Of a stretch of DNA of 64,000 bases, positions 26,349-35,841 are shown piece after piece (the first letter of the stretch is position 1; each line of letters begins with the position of its first letter). Below the pieces are notes generated by a model. The model saw only the letters and a list, made by a program, of their open reading frames with translations. It was not told where the DNA came from and made no database searches. Origin of the DNA: Pyrinomonas methylaliphatogenes (lineage in GTDB: Bacteria; Acidobacteriota; Blastocatellia; Pyrinomonadales; Pyrinomonadaceae); the NCBI RefSeq assembly GCF_000820845.2, contig NZ_CBXV010000007.1, forward strand, positions 62,082 through 126,081, given 5' to 3'. The translations under genes were made by a program, and so were the position numbers.

Positions 26349-27659
26349 TTAACTTAAGCTCTCTTTGCGTCGGTCAGCGCTGGGATGCGTGGATAACCAC
26401 TCAATCCATCGCGGCAATTTTGATGGCTGCCCAGTTATGTCCGCTATTTTAGCAAGCGCGTCTCCTAAGGCCGCGCCGTAACCTAAGCGCTTCGCAAAAA
26501 GGTCGGCTCTCCTTTCGAGCCATCGCATCAACATCAAAAATAGGATCCCGCTCAATAAAAATCCCAGTGGCTTTAGCCAAGATGACAAAAAGCCTAACAC
26601 TACTTCATTCGAAAGGAATGACTCCAACCATTTATCGAGGTTAACTGCAAAGATAATGTACAAAGGAATGATGAGCGCCCAAAAAGCGGCGAATATAGTT
26701 GTATGCTTCTCACTATAGTGCCCGTACTCATGAAATAGTACGGCCATCACTTCCTCGGCGCCGAAGTTTTCAAGCAATGGTTCAGTTACTCCTACGATCG
26801 TTTGCTTCGGCCAAACGCCAATGACGAAAGCGTTAGGCAAAGGCCATTTCTCTCTGGAAATCAAATAGACTTCCTTTATTTGAGGGTTATGGCCGGCATC
26901 AGCGAGCTTGCGAATAAAGGCCCGAACTATCGGATGATCCTCGGAAAGAACTTCGATGGCTTCGCGCCGTATGCGCCATGTCGAGTAAGAAGTCATTATG
27001 ATTATACTTGCCGAGGCTGAGACCAAAGCAGCGATAAAGATAGGCGTCCGATATGCCAAGTATAGGAAAAAGAAGAGATTAAGGAATATCACTATGAAAA
27101 CGATCTGATTGATTTGCAGCTTGAGGAACTCTTGAAGCGCACGCCGTAGCGTAAACAGATGTGGTGTTTTTTGCATCGTCTTCCTAGGTACCCTACGTGC
27201 TACTTCGAGAAAAACCAAAGTCCAGATCACAGATGAAACCAAACCCAAAAGATGATTGGATGCAGATAAGACTCTTTGTAGCGAGATAGCACTTACATCC
27301 AGCTCGTAACTTAGCCATTCAACTGCCCAAGAGCTATAGGATCCTGAAACCGCTCTATCTGTTGCTATAATGATGGTAAAGACGAGAGTGCATGAAGCTA
27401 TAAGGATCTGTTTTTTGAAAAGATTGTTTGGATCTTTCCTCAGAAATATGAATAAAAATATTCCCCCCAAAGAGACGCTTAGATGAGTCAAAAGAACGTA
27501 TAGATGGATATATAGATCAGGCTTTTGCCATTGAGAGGTGACTATATCAGTGACAGCCAAATGACCATCTTCTGTGAGTTGAACTTCGAACCCTACCGGT
27601 CCTGCCAGTCTTTTGCCAGATCGATCAATCAGTTCGATCAAGACATGCCTCCGATTCAA
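26349..27659 (-). CDS. membrane M48-family metalloprotease
   Basis: A 436-residue protein with several membrane segments and a zinc-protease motif HEYGH (about residues 306-310) in VMAVLFHEYGHYSEKH, with a distal ERRADLFAKRLG helix providing the third ligand; this is the M48 (HtpX/Ste24-like) layout. N-terminal residues precede a long hydrophobic span. It begins with TTG 27659 (AAGG eight bases upstream) and is visibly more AT-rich than neighbouring core genes, suggesting acquisition. It sits downstream of a small membrane protein and an exported 563-residue protein on the same strand. Its target may be the Cys-rich precursors nearby, but this is inference. Confidence 0.8.
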   Translation of the reverse strand: MNRRHVLIELIDRSGKRLAGPVGFEVQLTEDGHLAVTDIVTSQWQKPDLYIHLYVLLTHLSVSLGGIFLFIFLRKDPNNLFKKQILIASCTLVFTIIIATDRAVSGSYSSWAVEWLSYELDVSAISLQRVLSASNHLLGLVSSVIWTLVFLEVARRVPRKTMQKTPHLFTLRRALQEFLKLQINQIVFIVIFLNLFFFLYLAYRTPIFIAALVSASASIIIMTSYSTWRIRREAIEVLSEDHPIVRAFIRKLADAGHNPQIKEVYLISREKWPLPNAFVIGVWPKQTIVGVTEPLLENFGAEEVMAVLFHEYGHYSEKHTTIFAAFWALIIPLYIIFAVNLDKWLESFLSNEVVLGFLSSWLKPLGFLLSGILFLMLMRWLERRADLFAKRLGYGAALGDALAKIADITGQPSKLPRWIEWLSTHPSADRRKESLS

Positions 27660-27705
27660 AGTGAAGACCTTAAATTTATAGTAAATGGTTAAATGGTCAG
27701 AAGAA

Positions 27706-28032
27706 TCATGCAGCCTCTCTCCATTCAGAGGCTACTCGCTCAACCAAACTCGTATAATTCGGCGAAATATAAAAGCCTGCAGGTCCTCCTCGCTGAACGA
27801 ATTTGCGCCATTCTTCGAAAAAGGTTTCGCCAGGAGTACTGGCCAAAATCTCTTCTTGGGAAGAGGAATCGGCTATTGTACCTTCAACCCGTACGCTGAG
27901 AAGCACTAACAACAAGAACAGGGCACGGAAAAGCACAGTGAGGGTATCTTTGTTCCTGCGGCTTTCCGCTCGTAAAAGTGACGAAGCGAAAACCCTATTT
28001 CGCTTTATGCGCGCGGGCGATGTCATTAACAT
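27706..28032 (-). CDS. small membrane-anchored protein, unknown
   Basis: A 108-residue frame starting at ATG 28032 (GAGAG upstream). A basic N-terminus is followed by one hydrophobic helix (VLFRALFLLLVLLSV) and an acidic, Trp-containing outer part (EEWRKFVQRGGPAGFYISPNYTSLVERV). No family recognised. It ends 46 bases before the M48 protease gene on the same strand, so both may be transcribed together. It could be an accessory or immunity-type partner, but nothing in the sequence proves it. Confidence 0.4.
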   Translation of the reverse strand: MLMTSPARIKRNRVFASSLLRAESRRNKDTLTVLFRALFLLLVLLSVRVEGTIADSSSQEEILASTPGETFFEEWRKFVQRGGPAGFYISPNYTSLVERVASEWREAA

Positions 28033-28293
28033 GAGTTCTCTCACACTCAGTAATCTCTCTCGCAAAGACGACTTCGAGTTCGGTCTCGACGTCGACATAG
28101 AAGCGGCCATCCACGTGCCCCTTCTCACCTTCTTGCCAAAAAGAGCCAGCCAACCAGATGATCAAAACCTTCTACCGCTTTTGTCAATTCCAAACTCGGG
28201 AAACTTTTTATGCCCATTGATGGATAGTCTTAGTCAGAGATAATTAAGCTTTCGGCGATATTAGGATAAGCTGTTGTTAGCTCGAATCGGTTG

Positions 28294-29985
28294 TTATTGC
28301 GAGCGATCTTTTGAAGAAGATTTCGGCAGACCCTTTTCAACTGCTCTCTCGACCGTCGCCAGTCGCGCAACCATCTGCACCGCCTTGTTCTCCAGCCTGT
28401 TTGCAATCGACAATGTTCTCTCCAAATCCTTCTCCCCCAACGCAGAGAAGGCCCGCATCAACTCGGCTGAGTCGGCAAAACTACTGGGATCATTGAGAAT
28501 CGGTTTTGACCGAGAACCCTTTTGTTCTTTGGCGCCGACATCGGCCAGCGAATTGATCGTGGCTACGCCATCTTGCAGCATGAGCATCGCCTCCGTCGGC
28601 GCAAAATGGGCCGTCTCGGCAGCAATAGTTAGTAGAGCGACAGCATAGATCCCTTTCGGCAAGGCGTCGGCCGAGGTCCTTTTCACTTCGTAAAGGATGG
28701 TCGTTAAAAGATCTGGCTCTCGTTTCTCGTGTGCGACTTTGGCGATCTCTGCCAACAGCAGCATCTTCTGCGTTCCATCTCTCATCTTTCGCGCTATGCT
28801 GAGCGCTTCGAATAGTTCGCCCCGGCCAAGGTGGGTTTTAACCCGCGCTTTGAGCAGCAGTTCACCCCATGACAGCCTCTTCTTCTCGTCTTTCAGCTTG
28901 TCGATCGCCTCCTGCGCCGCTTCGAAGTCACCTCTAGCCATCGAGCTGATGATCTCAGCCTCCGAACCATCTCCACCGTTCTTGCCGATCGCTCCTTTCA
29001 CTGCAGCCACCTGCACCTGAATGGCGTCGAGTAATTGGTTCGGTAGGCCAGCGCTCAAACGTTTGGCCGTCGCGTCCAAAGCCTCTGTTAGTTGAGGAGC
29101 GTAGCGCGGAGACAAAGCCGCTAACGTTGCTGCCAACGTCGCTTGGCACAACGTCCTGAAACTGAGCGTGTTCTGTTGTAGCCCCTGATCCTTAACGAGG
29201 CTTTCCTCGGATTCGGCCAAAGACTCCCCGAGCACTTGATACCCGATTGACACGAACTGGAAACGCAACCTCTCATCTGACTCCTTCACTTCTGGCGAAA
29301 CCTCTGCTGAGGGGAAGTACGGAAAGAGATACGCGATCATGTTATTTAACCCGACAAGAGCCACCGTGCGCGGCTGTCGCAAAAAGTTCCCTAGCGAACG
29401 CTCTGCTACAGTGTTAGCCAGAGAAGGATCCTTCTCCCTGATCCTCGTCAAAATCGGCGCAAACATCGGCGACGTGTTCCGCGCAAGGCTCTTTTCCAGC
29501 ACCGCGGCGGCAAGCCTGACGTCCGTCTCGGCCAAACGGTAGGCCGTGAAGGCCAATCGCTTGGTTTGCGGATCGGTCCCCATTACCCGCGCGAAATCCG
29601 AATCGGCTTCATCCTCTTTCGCTGTCTTCTTCAAAAGCTGATCCGCTAGCGCTCGGTCCCTGGGAAAAAGGTAGCGGAGGATGATCGTTCTGGCCTCTTC
29701 TTTATCGAAGTCCTTGTCGGTTTGACTCTCTACCTTATCCCACAGGTCGACGAAAACGGCGCGCGATCTTTCCGCCGATTCAGTCCAGAGCAACGACGCG
29801 GCTTTAGCTTTGACCCGCACGACATCGAGCGGATTCTCTAATCTATCAGCAGCGTTTTGTACCGCTTCGACTTCTTGCATCGCACGTCGGTATTTGAGCC
29901 ATGCCTTTCTCACCGTTTGCCTTCCCGTTGCGTTAGTCATAAGCACCGTCGCTGCTATGATGATAGAGCAAATCACGTGCTTCAT
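28294..29985 (-). CDS. exported alpha-helical repeat protein, unknown
   Basis: A 563-residue protein. ATG 29985 is chosen because AGGAG lies four bases upstream and a signal peptide follows (MKHVICSIIIAATVLMTNATG). The rest is helix-rich with pairs resembling TPR-like repeats (e.g. ARTIILRYLFPRDRALADQLLKK and ETDVRLAAAVLEKS). No catalytic motif is visible. Similar long exported helical proteins occur in Acidobacteriota without assigned function. A 14-bp palindrome GACGAATGTTCGTC (30028-30041) lies about 45 bases upstream and could be an operator. Confidence 0.6.
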   Translation of the reverse strand: MKHVICSIIIAATVLMTNATGRQTVRKAWLKYRRAMQEVEAVQNAADRLENPLDVVRVKAKAASLLWTESAERSRAVFVDLWDKVESQTDKDFDKEEARTIILRYLFPRDRALADQLLKKTAKEDEADSDFARVMGTDPQTKRLAFTAYRLAETDVRLAAAVLEKSLARNTSPMFAPILTRIREKDPSLANTVAERSLGNFLRQPRTVALVGLNNMIAYLFPYFPSAEVSPEVKESDERLRFQFVSIGYQVLGESLAESEESLVKDQGLQQNTLSFRTLCQATLAATLAALSPRYAPQLTEALDATAKRLSAGLPNQLLDAIQVQVAAVKGAIGKNGGDGSEAEIISSMARGDFEAAQEAIDKLKDEKKRLSWGELLLKARVKTHLGRGELFEALSIARKMRDGTQKMLLLAEIAKVAHEKREPDLLTTILYEVKRTSADALPKGIYAVALLTIAAETAHFAPTEAMLMLQDGVATINSLADVGAKEQKGSRSKPILNDPSSFADSAELMRAFSALGEKDLERTLSIANRLENKAVQMVARLATVERAVEKGLPKSSSKDRSQ

Positions 29986-30027
29986 AGTTCTCCTAATTTT
30001 ACAGCGCCTGCTGAATCGGTGTTTGTT

Positions 30028-30041
30028 GACGAATGTTCGTC
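30028..30041. promoter_or_regulatory. palindrome GACGAATGTTCGTC upstream of the exported protein
   Basis: A perfect 6-2-6 inverted repeat 43 bases before ATG 29985. It shares GTTCGT with the conserved box before the two Cys-rich precursor genes. Confidence 0.4.
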
Positions 30042-30126
30042 TCATCTAACGGCGAAAATTTTATCGCTTGGCGCTCTGTGTAAGGGAACCGCTTCAGCCG
30101 AGCGATCTCACGTCCCCTCGAAGAAT

Positions 30127-30603
30127 TTATGGCAAGATGACTCCAGGGCCCTTCTCTCCGGAATCTTGGATGTAACCACACTCAAACGCGCAACCAATGA
30201 CCACGACGACGCCAGTCCCGATGCAACTGGCGCATGTTCCCCAATCACCATTTGCGCAAGAATCTACGCAATGTAGGAGTAAATCAGGTGAAACGTTTCT
30301 GGCTAGGCATCCTTTAAAACACTCTCAGTCGCCAGCTTCCTGTGCAGGCGAGCAAAAGCATGCTCTATTTACGCGTGTACTTGTAGTTTTTGCGCTGTTT
30401 CCTTCCTTGGAGAATGATTTGGTTCTTCCCTTTAGGTCGATCATCCGTGAACTAGGCTTTCCGCCCGTTCCCTTAAAGCGAGCCGCCTCTACGTTCGACT
30501 TGAAGAGGAGCTTGGTCTCCGACGAAGCAGCTTGAGCGGTGATTGAGCCGCCAGAGAAAATCGCCAACAACAAAATGATTCCAAGTGAATATGTGTTGCT
30601 CAT
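30127..30603 (-). pseudogene. secreted Cys-rich precursor peptide interrupted by an in-frame TGA
   Basis: ATG 30603 (AGG upstream) opens a 92-codon frame with a signal peptide (MSNTYSLGIILLLAIFSGGS) and a propeptide ending RACFCSPAQEAGD, then TGA (30327-30325). Reading past that TGA in the same frame continues for 65 more codons: ECFKGC, CVDSCANGDWGTCASCIGTG, VIGCAFECG, to TAA at 30127. The second part holds most of the Cys residues, in a pattern reminiscent of halocin C8-like bacteriocins. Either the gene is broken by one nonsense change or the TGA is recoded; both halves are clearly one ancestral protein. Its sequence is unlike any core gene nearby. Confidence 0.6.
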
Positions 30604-30707
30604 AATTTTCCTGCCTCTCTCAACTCAGTCATAAGGGGCTGAATTGGCGTTTTCCAGACTCGACCTTCGTTCTTTTATTGCCTTCTGAATTATGGAAACG
30701 AACAAGC

Positions 30708-30745
30708 TGGGAGAATCTTAACGCCCGTCGGCGGAGAATCTTCAA
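30708..30745 (-). promoter_or_regulatory. conserved upstream box of Cys-rich precursor A
   Basis: The minus strand holds two AAGATTCTCC elements about 22 bp apart, separated by GCCGACGG. The same arrangement (AAGAATTCTCC ... GCCGATGG ... AAGATTTTCC) occurs at 33984-34022 before precursor B. A GTTCGT follows both. It could be a shared activator site. Confidence 0.5.
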
Positions 30746-30843
30746 TTGGCGCCACCCTAGAGCGAAATACTCCTCTCAAGACATCTCCTCACAAAACTTT
30801 AGCAGCTCTAATGAAAGCCGGAGAGGCATCGCCCTAAGGCAGA

Positions 30844-30857
30844 TGTCAATATTGACA
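30844..30857. promoter_or_regulatory. 14-bp palindrome TGTCAATATTGACA
   Basis: A perfect palindrome between the divergent precursor A and ECF sigma genes. It may be an operator. Confidence 0.35.
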
Positions 30858-30923
30858 GATAGAATGGAGGAAGTAATATGTGTTCGTGTTGCCTGATTTG
30901 TCGGGCGAATCGGTTGAAGCCGA

Positions 30924-30989
30924 CTAGAAGCTATCTCATTTACGGCATGATTCTTCCTCAGCTTTTGCCGCTTTTGAGATAACTTCTAG
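30924..30989. repeat. 66-bp imperfect palindrome with a dispersed right arm
   Basis: CTAGAAGCTATCTCA (30924-30938) is inverted with one mismatch at 30975-30989, and the arms extend inward to CGGCA/TGCCG. The right 32 bp (30958-30989) recur at 50581-50612 with two mismatches. It looks like a small dispersed REP- or MITE-type element. Confidence 0.65.
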
Positions 30990-31053
30990 CGCAACCTCAC
31001 TTGATGATCTAGTCATCGTCTCTTTGCCTCTTAGCCCCGGAGACAGGCAAGGA

Positions 31054-31065
31054 GCGAAGCTTCGC
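31054..31065. promoter_or_regulatory. palindrome GCGAAGCTTCGC before the ECF sigma gene
   Basis: A perfect 12-bp palindrome 35 bases upstream of ATG 31100, within a longer stem-capable stretch (TTGCCT ... AGGCAA). It could be an operator or a leader hairpin. Confidence 0.35.
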
Positions 31066-31099
31066 ACGGCGAGTGGCCGTGAGCGCCGCGAGGTTCGCG

Positions 31100-31723
31100 A
31101 TGGGGCGGAAGAGGCAGGTGGTTGATTCTTGCGCGTCTTTGCCGACAGGGGATCTCGATCCATCCGTCTGGCAAGCTGTCCTGCAACAGATCGAACGTGC
31201 GGCCAAGCGCAATTACCCGCACTTCTACGGAAGAAGGGCGAGCGCTGACGAGTTGCACGACATCTGCTACGACATCTTGTTGCGACTCATCAGCAGCAGG
31301 ATCTTTTTGCGACTTGCCAATGGCGAGCTGCGTGACGGAGCGGAAGCCAAGCTGAGAGCTTTTATCCGTAAAACCACGAGGAACTACCTTTTAGATCGCG
31401 TGCGCAAGATGCGCGAGAGAATTCCAATCACCGCCGACTTGAGGGTGGTCTTCCCCCAGGACTACGAGCGCGAGATTCTCGAAGAAGAGATCCGCCGGGC
31501 GGCTTGTCGGCTCGGACCGCGAGAGAGGATGTTGTTCGAGCTTCTGCTTGAGGAAGGGCTAGAGATTGAAGCCATTGCCTGCAGGTTGAATCTGAAGATT
31601 GAGTCTGTTTATGTGCTTAAGCACCGAATTCTCAAAAGACTACGAGAGATGATCGCCACGGATGAGCCGCTCGATCTACACGATGCCAGCCATGCCCGGT
31701 CTGCTAAAAACTCCGCGAGATGA
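31100..31723 (+). CDS. ECF-type RNA polymerase sigma factor
   Basis: A sigma-70-family regulator of about 207 residues (ATG 31100 with GAGG six bases upstream; GTG 31073 is an alternative). Region 2 contains DELHDICYDILLRL and RAFIRKTTRNYLLDRVRK; region 4 has the helix-turn-helix LEIEAIACRLNLKIESVYVLKHRILKRLREM. It is divergent from Cys-rich precursor A, which it may control; no anti-sigma factor is visible. The C-terminal codons (REMIATDEP) are copied twice downstream in the repeat array at 31646-31835, so the natural C-terminus may have been altered. Confidence 0.82.
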   Translation: MGRKRQVVDSCASLPTGDLDPSVWQAVLQQIERAAKRNYPHFYGRRASADELHDICYDILLRLISSRIFLRLANGELRDGAEAKLRAFIRKTTRNYLLDRVRKMRERIPITADLRVVFPQDYEREILEEEIRRAACRLGPRERMLFELLLEEGLEIEAIACRLNLKIESVYVLKHRILKRLREMIATDEPLDLHDASHARSAKNSAR

Positions 31724-31835
31724 TCGCAATTGATGGACCGAGTTTGCGCGGTGTTCGGCGAACGAGTATCGAAGACGGGCGAATTGAGAGATGATCGGTA
31801 TGGTATGGACCGAGCTGGCGGTGAGCGAGTCGGGG
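31646..31835 (+). repeat. three-copy direct repeat running out of the sigma gene
   Basis: Copies begin at 31646 (inside the gene), 31717 and 31788, exactly 71 bp apart. All open with GAGATGATCG and continue with GATG(A/G)(A/G)CCG(A/C) in staggered form. The array ends where the duplicated cyd control region begins. Confidence 0.8.
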
Positions 31836-32334
<499 letters not shown>

Positions 32335-32399
32335 GGTTGTCACGTGACGTCCCCCTCGAATCGAGTCAAGCTTCTCTGGCGATTCAAGCCGCCAAAAAT

Positions 32400-32678
32400 T
32401 CAGATTCGTAGACCATGCGCCAATCCAACCGGATCGACACGACAAGGGGACTGAGTTAGCCTGAACTGATGCCTCTTAAGAGGGAAAGCACTCTGCGGAT
32501 CCTTGGGTCCGTTTAAGTTTCCCTCGCTTAAAGGGGGAGCGTGCCTCACGAGAAGTGCGGAGAGATCACCAGCTTCCGCGAATGATGTTAACAGCGGTTG
32601 TCTTCCTGTTCGGTGTGCACAGATCTCATTGATCACTTGAAGCGAGCTGCCGCATGCTTCGTCAGAAACGTCTGCCAT
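32400..32678 (-). CDS. small hypothetical protein
   Basis: A possible 92-residue protein from ATG 32678 with GGGGAGAG upstream. It contains a few Cys residues (DEACGS, NEICAH, SPCRVD) and no hydrophobic segment. No family recognised. It follows the 88-residue membrane protein gene by 44 bases on the same strand, which with the Shine-Dalgarno is the only support. Confidence 0.3.
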   Translation of the reverse strand: MADVSDEACGSSLQVINEICAHRTGRQPLLTSFAEAGDLSALLVRHAPPLSEGNLNGPKDPQSAFPLKRHQFRLTQSPCRVDPVGLAHGLRI

Positions 32679-32722
32679 TTTAGCTCTCCCCTCAGTCTTT
32701 ACAAGGCTCGCCCAGCCGCTTG

Positions 32723-32989
32723 CTAGCGAATAAGTGTGTGTATGAGAATCGCTATCACGACTATCACTGCAATTGTCGACGCCCATTGAATGAAATTAAG
32801 AGGATGACCGCCGAGTCGCAGCATCAAGTACTTTGCGATGGGATAGAGAACCAGCCAAGCTATCACTAATCCAACGCCAACCGATGCGAACTGAGACAGT
32901 CCAAGCCGCTTGCCAACGACGATGCCGCAAAACTCGGCGAGAATAGCCGAGACCAACGATAGAAAGCCTATCGGCGCGAACCTTGACAT
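32723..32989 (-). CDS. small integral membrane protein (three helices)
   Basis: An 88-residue protein made almost entirely of three hydrophobic helices (GFLSLVSAILAEFCGIVVG, FASVGVGLVIAWLVLYPIA, ASTIAVIVVIAILIHTLI). It lies directly downstream of the Cys-rich precursor B on the same strand, a position typical of a bacteriocin immunity or export protein, but no homology proves this. The first 36 bp around its ATG are copied 57 bp upstream, giving a decoy start MSRLVPIV ahead of the real MSRFAPIG. Confidence 0.6.
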   Translation of the reverse strand: MSRFAPIGFLSLVSAILAEFCGIVVGKRLGLSQFASVGVGLVIAWLVLYPIAKYLMLRLGGHPLNFIQWASTIAVIVVIAILIHTLIR

Positions 32990-33072
32990 GTTTGCTTAGG
33001 TCAGGATCGTCTGGCTTCTCTGAACTATTGGGACCAATCTTGACATGCCGCTTAGTCCCATAGAGTTCCATA
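32978..33072 (-). repeat. gene-start duplication before the small membrane protein
   Basis: On the minus strand CTAAGC-(G/A)ACATGTCAAG(A/G)TT-G occurs at about 33026-33061 and again at about 32969-33003, period 57. The upstream copy overlaps the stop of precursor B; the downstream copy contains the ATG of the 88-residue gene. Confidence 0.7.
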
Positions 33073-33438
33073 TGAACAACCTACGGCGCTTCCAATACAA
33101 CCTATCCCACTGCCTGTTATCGCGCATGGGGCGAAAGCTATCTCAGCATTCCACCAGTTGAGCGCACCGCAGGTTATAATTGAGCCTAAAATCGCGCCGC
33201 CGCACCACGCCGCACTGCATTTGAACCAAGCACGCCAGCCACCGCGCCATCTTATTTTAACGAATTTTGCGCCACCAGAACGTGTACCTATTGCCTTGCT
33301 GAGGTATTGTTCCGCTAGTGGGGTTCCAATGTCGACGTTTGTGTACATGCCGGGTTCATCCAGTGGCTCCAAAGGTACGCCATTGCGGAAAGGCAATTCG
33401 TAAACTACCTCCCATTGATAAACATTATGGTCGGGCAT
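33052..33438 (-). CDS. Cys-rich C-terminal part of precursor B
   Basis: A 128-codon frame from ATG 33438 whose last 60 residues are Cys- and Gly-rich (FKCSAAWCGGAILGSIITC, CAITGSGIGCIGSAVGC), a pattern like halocin C8-type peptides. It has no signal peptide of its own and overlaps the end of the 33425-33925 frame by 14 bases, in the +1 frame. The natural product was probably one precursor made of both parts. As it stands it needs either translational coupling at ATG 33438, a +1 frameshift, or it is broken. Confidence 0.5.
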   Translation of the reverse strand: MPDHNVYQWEVVYELPFRNGVPLEPLDEPGMYTNVDIGTPLAEQYLSKAIGTRSGGAKFVKIRWRGGWRAWFKCSAAWCGGAILGSIITCGALNWWNAEIAFAPCAITGSGIGCIGSAVGCSYGTLWD

Positions 33439-33925
33439 GACTATAAACAATATTGGCAACGTATTGATCGACCAAGTTGCCGTAGTCATCGTAAAGATTG
33501 CCGATAGCAGTGCCATGCCATTCATACTCTAGGCTAAGAGTAGGGACCCATATCAACTCAATATATGAGCCACCCGTATTGTCCTGAGAGAATTTAATCC
33601 TTTGAAAACTTCCGCAGTCCCGGCACCCCATAGCAAGAGCCATCCTTTTTGATCTAGGGTATAGACCTGACAACATTGAAGACTCTTCAACTTTAGGTCT
33701 GCGACCCTTGTTTTCGAAGACTTTAAGGGCTGCGCGAACGTCTTTACTTTGTTCCTTCAGGAGCCTCACACGTGCTGCAACCTCCGGCCCACTTGCAGCC
33801 TTAAAAGCTCTATCTTTGAGTTGGTTATTATCGATTATCTTGCCGGTAGCTACCTTGGAATGGGCTAACGACAACGTCGTTAGCGAAAGAACCAGCGCTA
33901 GAAACGAATTGATTCTTTTATTCAT
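33425..33925 (-). CDS. signal-peptide-bearing N-terminal part of precursor B
   Basis: A 166-residue exported protein (signal peptide MNKRINSFLALVLSLTTLSLAHS; ATG 33925 preceded by a Shine-Dalgarno in GGAGGAAAGG). A middle CRDCG pair lies near residue 105 and the end reads NLVDQYVANIVYS before a stop. The continuation is in the 33052-33438 frame. The gene shares an upstream box with precursor A. A role in a secreted, proteolytically processed Cys-rich peptide is inferred from layout only. Confidence 0.5.
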   Translation of the reverse strand: MNKRINSFLALVLSLTTLSLAHSKVATGKIIDNNQLKDRAFKAASGPEVAARVRLLKEQSKDVRAALKVFENKGRRPKVEESSMLSGLYPRSKRMALAMGCRDCGSFQRIKFSQDNTGGSYIELIWVPTLSLEYEWHGTAIGNLYDDYGNLVDQYVANIVYSHARP

Positions 33926-33983
33926 CCTTTACCTTTCCTCCTGCCTAGTTCTTTGCCTCGCATATTATTAAGTACGAACGAGA

Positions 33984-34022
33984 CCGGAAAATCTTAATCT
34001 CCATCGGCGGGGAGAATTCTTC
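33984..34022 (-). promoter_or_regulatory. conserved upstream box of Cys-rich precursor B
   Basis: Minus strand: GAAGAATTCTCC, then GCCGATGG, then TTAAGATTTTCC and TCGTTCGT. It aligns over about 40 bases with 30708-30745 upstream of precursor A, with paired AAGATTCTCC-like elements about 22-24 bp apart. Confidence 0.5.
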
Positions 34023-34128
34023 GTCAATGTCAAATCAATATTCAGGCGAAGGATGCATCTCTAAACGTTGATTCCGGTTGACTCTGTATAAACTTCTGTA
34101 AAAAGCGGAAAATCACATGAGACGACGC

Positions 34129-34140
34129 CAACAATTGTTG
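34129..34140. promoter_or_regulatory. palindrome CAACAATTGTTG
   Basis: A perfect 12-bp palindrome about 150 bases upstream of the cyd -24/-12 promoter. It could be an operator; nothing else supports it. Confidence 0.25.
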
Positions 34141-34220
34141 CTGACAGGTTGACAACAGGTGGGTGAAGGGGTAGCGCTGACAATGATCGAGCAAGAGCGC
34201 GCAAAATCACCCGTCAGCGA

Positions 34221-34236
34221 TGCGTGAATTCGCGCA
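34221..34236. promoter_or_regulatory. candidate enhancer palindrome TGCGTGAATTCGCGCA
   Basis: A near-perfect inverted repeat 53 bases upstream of the cyd -24 element, also present in the duplicated copy (31859-31874, TGCGTAAATTCGCGCA). Its GAATTC centre recalls the uspA boxes. Confidence 0.4.
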
Positions 34237-34288
34237 CAGTCAATCGACCTAGTGCCTCGCAACTAGGGTAAAATGGAGGTTCGTGGGG

Positions 34289-34304
34289 TGGCATGGTCTT
34301 TGCC
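34289..34304 (+). promoter_or_regulatory. sigma-54 promoter of cydAB
   Basis: TGGCATGGTCTTTGCC is a perfect TGGCAYR-N4-TTGC match with exact GG/GC spacing. The predicted leader before the cydA TTG is about 100 bases. Confidence 0.85.
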
Positions 34305-34418
34305 AGTTCGTGTTTGCGGACAGGCGTCGTAAGATAATCCGAGAACACATCAGAGGACAGAGGAGAACGCGCGGCGTTCCGAGAAGTTGAAAGTTCGGCG
34401 AGAAGGAGGGCGTGAGGA

Positions 34419-35795
<1,377 letters not shown>

Positions 35796-35841
35796 GAGAA
35801 AGGGTCGTTCGTCACCGAATCGACGGCCAAGGAGAAGCCTG

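Noticed and set aside
30325-30400. A bacterial SECIS element supporting selenocysteine at the TGA of precursor A
   Set aside because: No convincing stem-loop was found by eye just after the TGA, so selenocysteine remains only a possibility.
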